Source: an uncultured Lachnospiraceae bacterium (GTDB lineage: Bacteria > Bacillota > Clostridia > Lachnospirales > Lachnospiraceae). From it: a DNA stretch of 6,000 nucleotides. Location: positions 1 through 6,000 of the forward strand of contig CAKRJM010000132.1 in NCBI GenBank assembly GCA_934351765.1, given 5' to 3'. Below are positions 5,108-6,000 of this stretch, piece by piece. Made by a program: the position numbers and the translations under genes. Numbering within the stretch: position 1 is the stretch's first letter; each line of letters opens with the position of its first letter. The notes below the pieces were generated by a model. That model worked only from the letters and a program-made list of their open reading frames with translations. It was not told where the DNA came from and did not search any database.

Positions 5108-5791
5108 ATGAAACAAAAAGCATTCCGGGCGGCATTTCCACTTACGTTTCCGGTCTTTATAGGATACATTTTCCTGGGCATTGCTTTCGGGATTCTCTCC
5201 GGCAGTTCCGGCTTCCATGTGGGCTGGGCATTTCTTATGAGCCTGCTCATTTATGCCGGCTCCATGCAGTTTGTTACAGTTCCTCTGCTTCTGGCACCGT
5301 ACCACTTTCTTTCTACCGTTCTGTTGACCTTAATGGTCAATGCAAGACATCTGTTCTACGGTCTGTCCATGCTGAACCGTTACAAGGACTGCGGGAAACT
5401 GAAACCGTACCTGATCTTTTCTTTGACCGATGAGACTTATTCTCTGGTCTGCTCCACCGAACCGCCGGAGGACGTCAGCCGGAAATGGTTCTTTTTCTTC
5501 ATTTCTGCTCTGAATCATTTTTACTGGGTCCTCGGCAGTGTCATCGGTGCCCTGGTCGGAAATTTCCTGCCGATCAATACCACCGGTATTGATTTTTCCA
5601 TGACCGCACTGTTTCTGGTGATCTTTGTGGAGCAGTGGGAATCCACCCAAAACCATATTCCGGCGCTTCTCGGCATCAGCCTGACCGTATTGTGCCGCCT
5701 CATCTTCGGATTAAACTGGTTCATCCCGCTGGCCATGCTGAGTCTTTTGCTTTCCCTGGGCCTCGGCTATAAAAAGGAGGTGGAAGCATGA
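5108..5791 (+). CDS. azlC: AzlC family branched-chain amino acid exporter, large subunit
   Basis: A 227-residue multi-pass membrane protein of usual AzlC length. AzlC works with the small protein AzlD as an exporter of branched-chain amino acids (and the analogue 4-azaleucine, which gave the name); the E. coli pair is YgaZ/YgaH. Family motifs are visible: GYIFLGIAFG (19-28), YAGSMQF (49-55), NARHLFYGLSM (78-88), LTDETY (106-111) and GIDFSMTALFLVIFVEQW (160-177). Hydrophobic segments at roughly 12-32, 38-62, 68-88, 130-152, 162-177 and 185-222 fit the expected helices. The gene has its own promoter, an AGAAAGG ribosome site, and its TGA overlaps the azlD ATG. No regulator of the azlB/Lrp type lies upstream in this window. 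Export of other small neutral amino acids cannot be excluded. Confidence 0.95.
   Translation: MKQKAFRAAFPLTFPVFIGYIFLGIAFGILSGSSGFHVGWAFLMSLLIYAGSMQFVTVPLLLAPYHFLSTVLLTLMVNARHLFYGLSMLNRYKDCGKLKPYLIFSLTDETYSLVCSTEPPEDVSRKWFFFFISALNHFYWVLGSVIGALVGNFLPINTTGIDFSMTALFLVIFVEQWESTQNHIPALLGISLTVLCRLIFGLNWFIPLAMLSLLLSLGLGYKKEVEA
5775..5780 (+). promoter_or_regulatory. azlD ribosome binding site inside the azlC 3' end
   Basis: A perfect AGGAGG lies 7 nt ahead of the azlD ATG, within the last codons of azlC. Together with the ATGA start/stop overlap it implies coupled translation of the two transporter subunits. Confidence 0.85.
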
Positions 5792-6000
5792 CCGCCCCTC
5801 TGCTTACGATCCTCACAACAGCTGGTGTCACGGTCCTGATCCGGTTTCTTCCGTTTCTGATTTTCCGGTCCGACCGGCCAACCCCGCCTTACATCAGTTA
5901 CCTCGGCCGCGTTCTTCCTTATGCCATGATCGGCATGCTGGTGATTTACTGCTTTAAAAGCACTTCGTTTCTTACCTGGCCCTACGGGCTTCCGGAGCTG
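5788..6000 (+). CDS. azlD: AzlD family branched-chain amino acid exporter, small subunit (partial)
   Basis: The first 71 codons of azlD, cut by the window edge; the family is usually about 105-110 residues with three to four membrane helices. The start ATG overlaps the azlC stop (ATGA). The translation begins MTAPLLTILTTAGVTVLIRF and contains RFLPFLIF (19-26) and LGRVLPYAMIGMLVIYCFK (39-57), the pattern expected for AzlD (first helix ending in RxxPF, then LPYAMIGMLVIYC). It is the obligate small partner of AzlC in the exporter. Nothing about its C-terminus or the downstream terminator can be judged. Confidence 0.92.
   Translation, partial: MTAPLLTILTTAGVTVLIRFLPFLIFRSDRPTPPYISYLGRVLPYAMIGMLVIYCFKSTSFLTWPYGLPEL

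Overview
The window looks like chromosomal DNA of a low-to-mid-GC Clostridia, most likely a Lachnospiraceae-type Firmicute. The grounds are Gram-positive style signals (TTGACA promoters with extended -10 boxes, AGGAGG ribosome sites, hairpin-plus-T-run terminators), an rrn-leader-like sequence at the left edge, and a TPR protein of a kind I associate with this group. No insertion sequence, CRISPR array, tRNA or prophage gene is visible.

Left edge (1-201): two tandem minus-strand promoters and a leader that resembles the start of an rRNA operon reading out of the window. The upstream promoter has its TTGACA box in the apex of the hairpin that terminates the neighbouring protein operon.

Minus-strand operon (4125 down to 251): three tightly packed genes transcribed leftward. 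The first is a 709-residue protein with N-terminal TPR helices, a long acidic repetitive linker and a C-terminal domain that resembles a CbxX/CfxQ AAA+ module without its Walker A residues. The second is a Cof-type HAD phosphatase and the third a CvpA-family membrane protein with an unusual hexapeptide-repeat insert. A promoter lies at 4170-4198 and a terminator at 174-201.

Non-coding block (about 4256-4928): nearly 700 bp with no credible protein gene. On the minus strand it has its own strong promoter (4935-4963), a clean intrinsic terminator (4256-4286) and several strong internal helices, including a 17-bp long-range helix joining segments about 200 nt apart. I interpret it as a large structured non-coding RNA of about 670 nt. 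Its size and host recall the large ornate RNAs of Firmicutes (ROOL/GOLLD class), but I cannot assign a family from sequence alone. This is the most interesting part of the window.

Right side (5049-6000): plus-strand azlC and the start of azlD, translationally coupled, encoding a two-component branched-chain amino acid exporter. It has its own promoter, divergent from the ncRNA promoter, with a small inverted repeat beside the -35 position.
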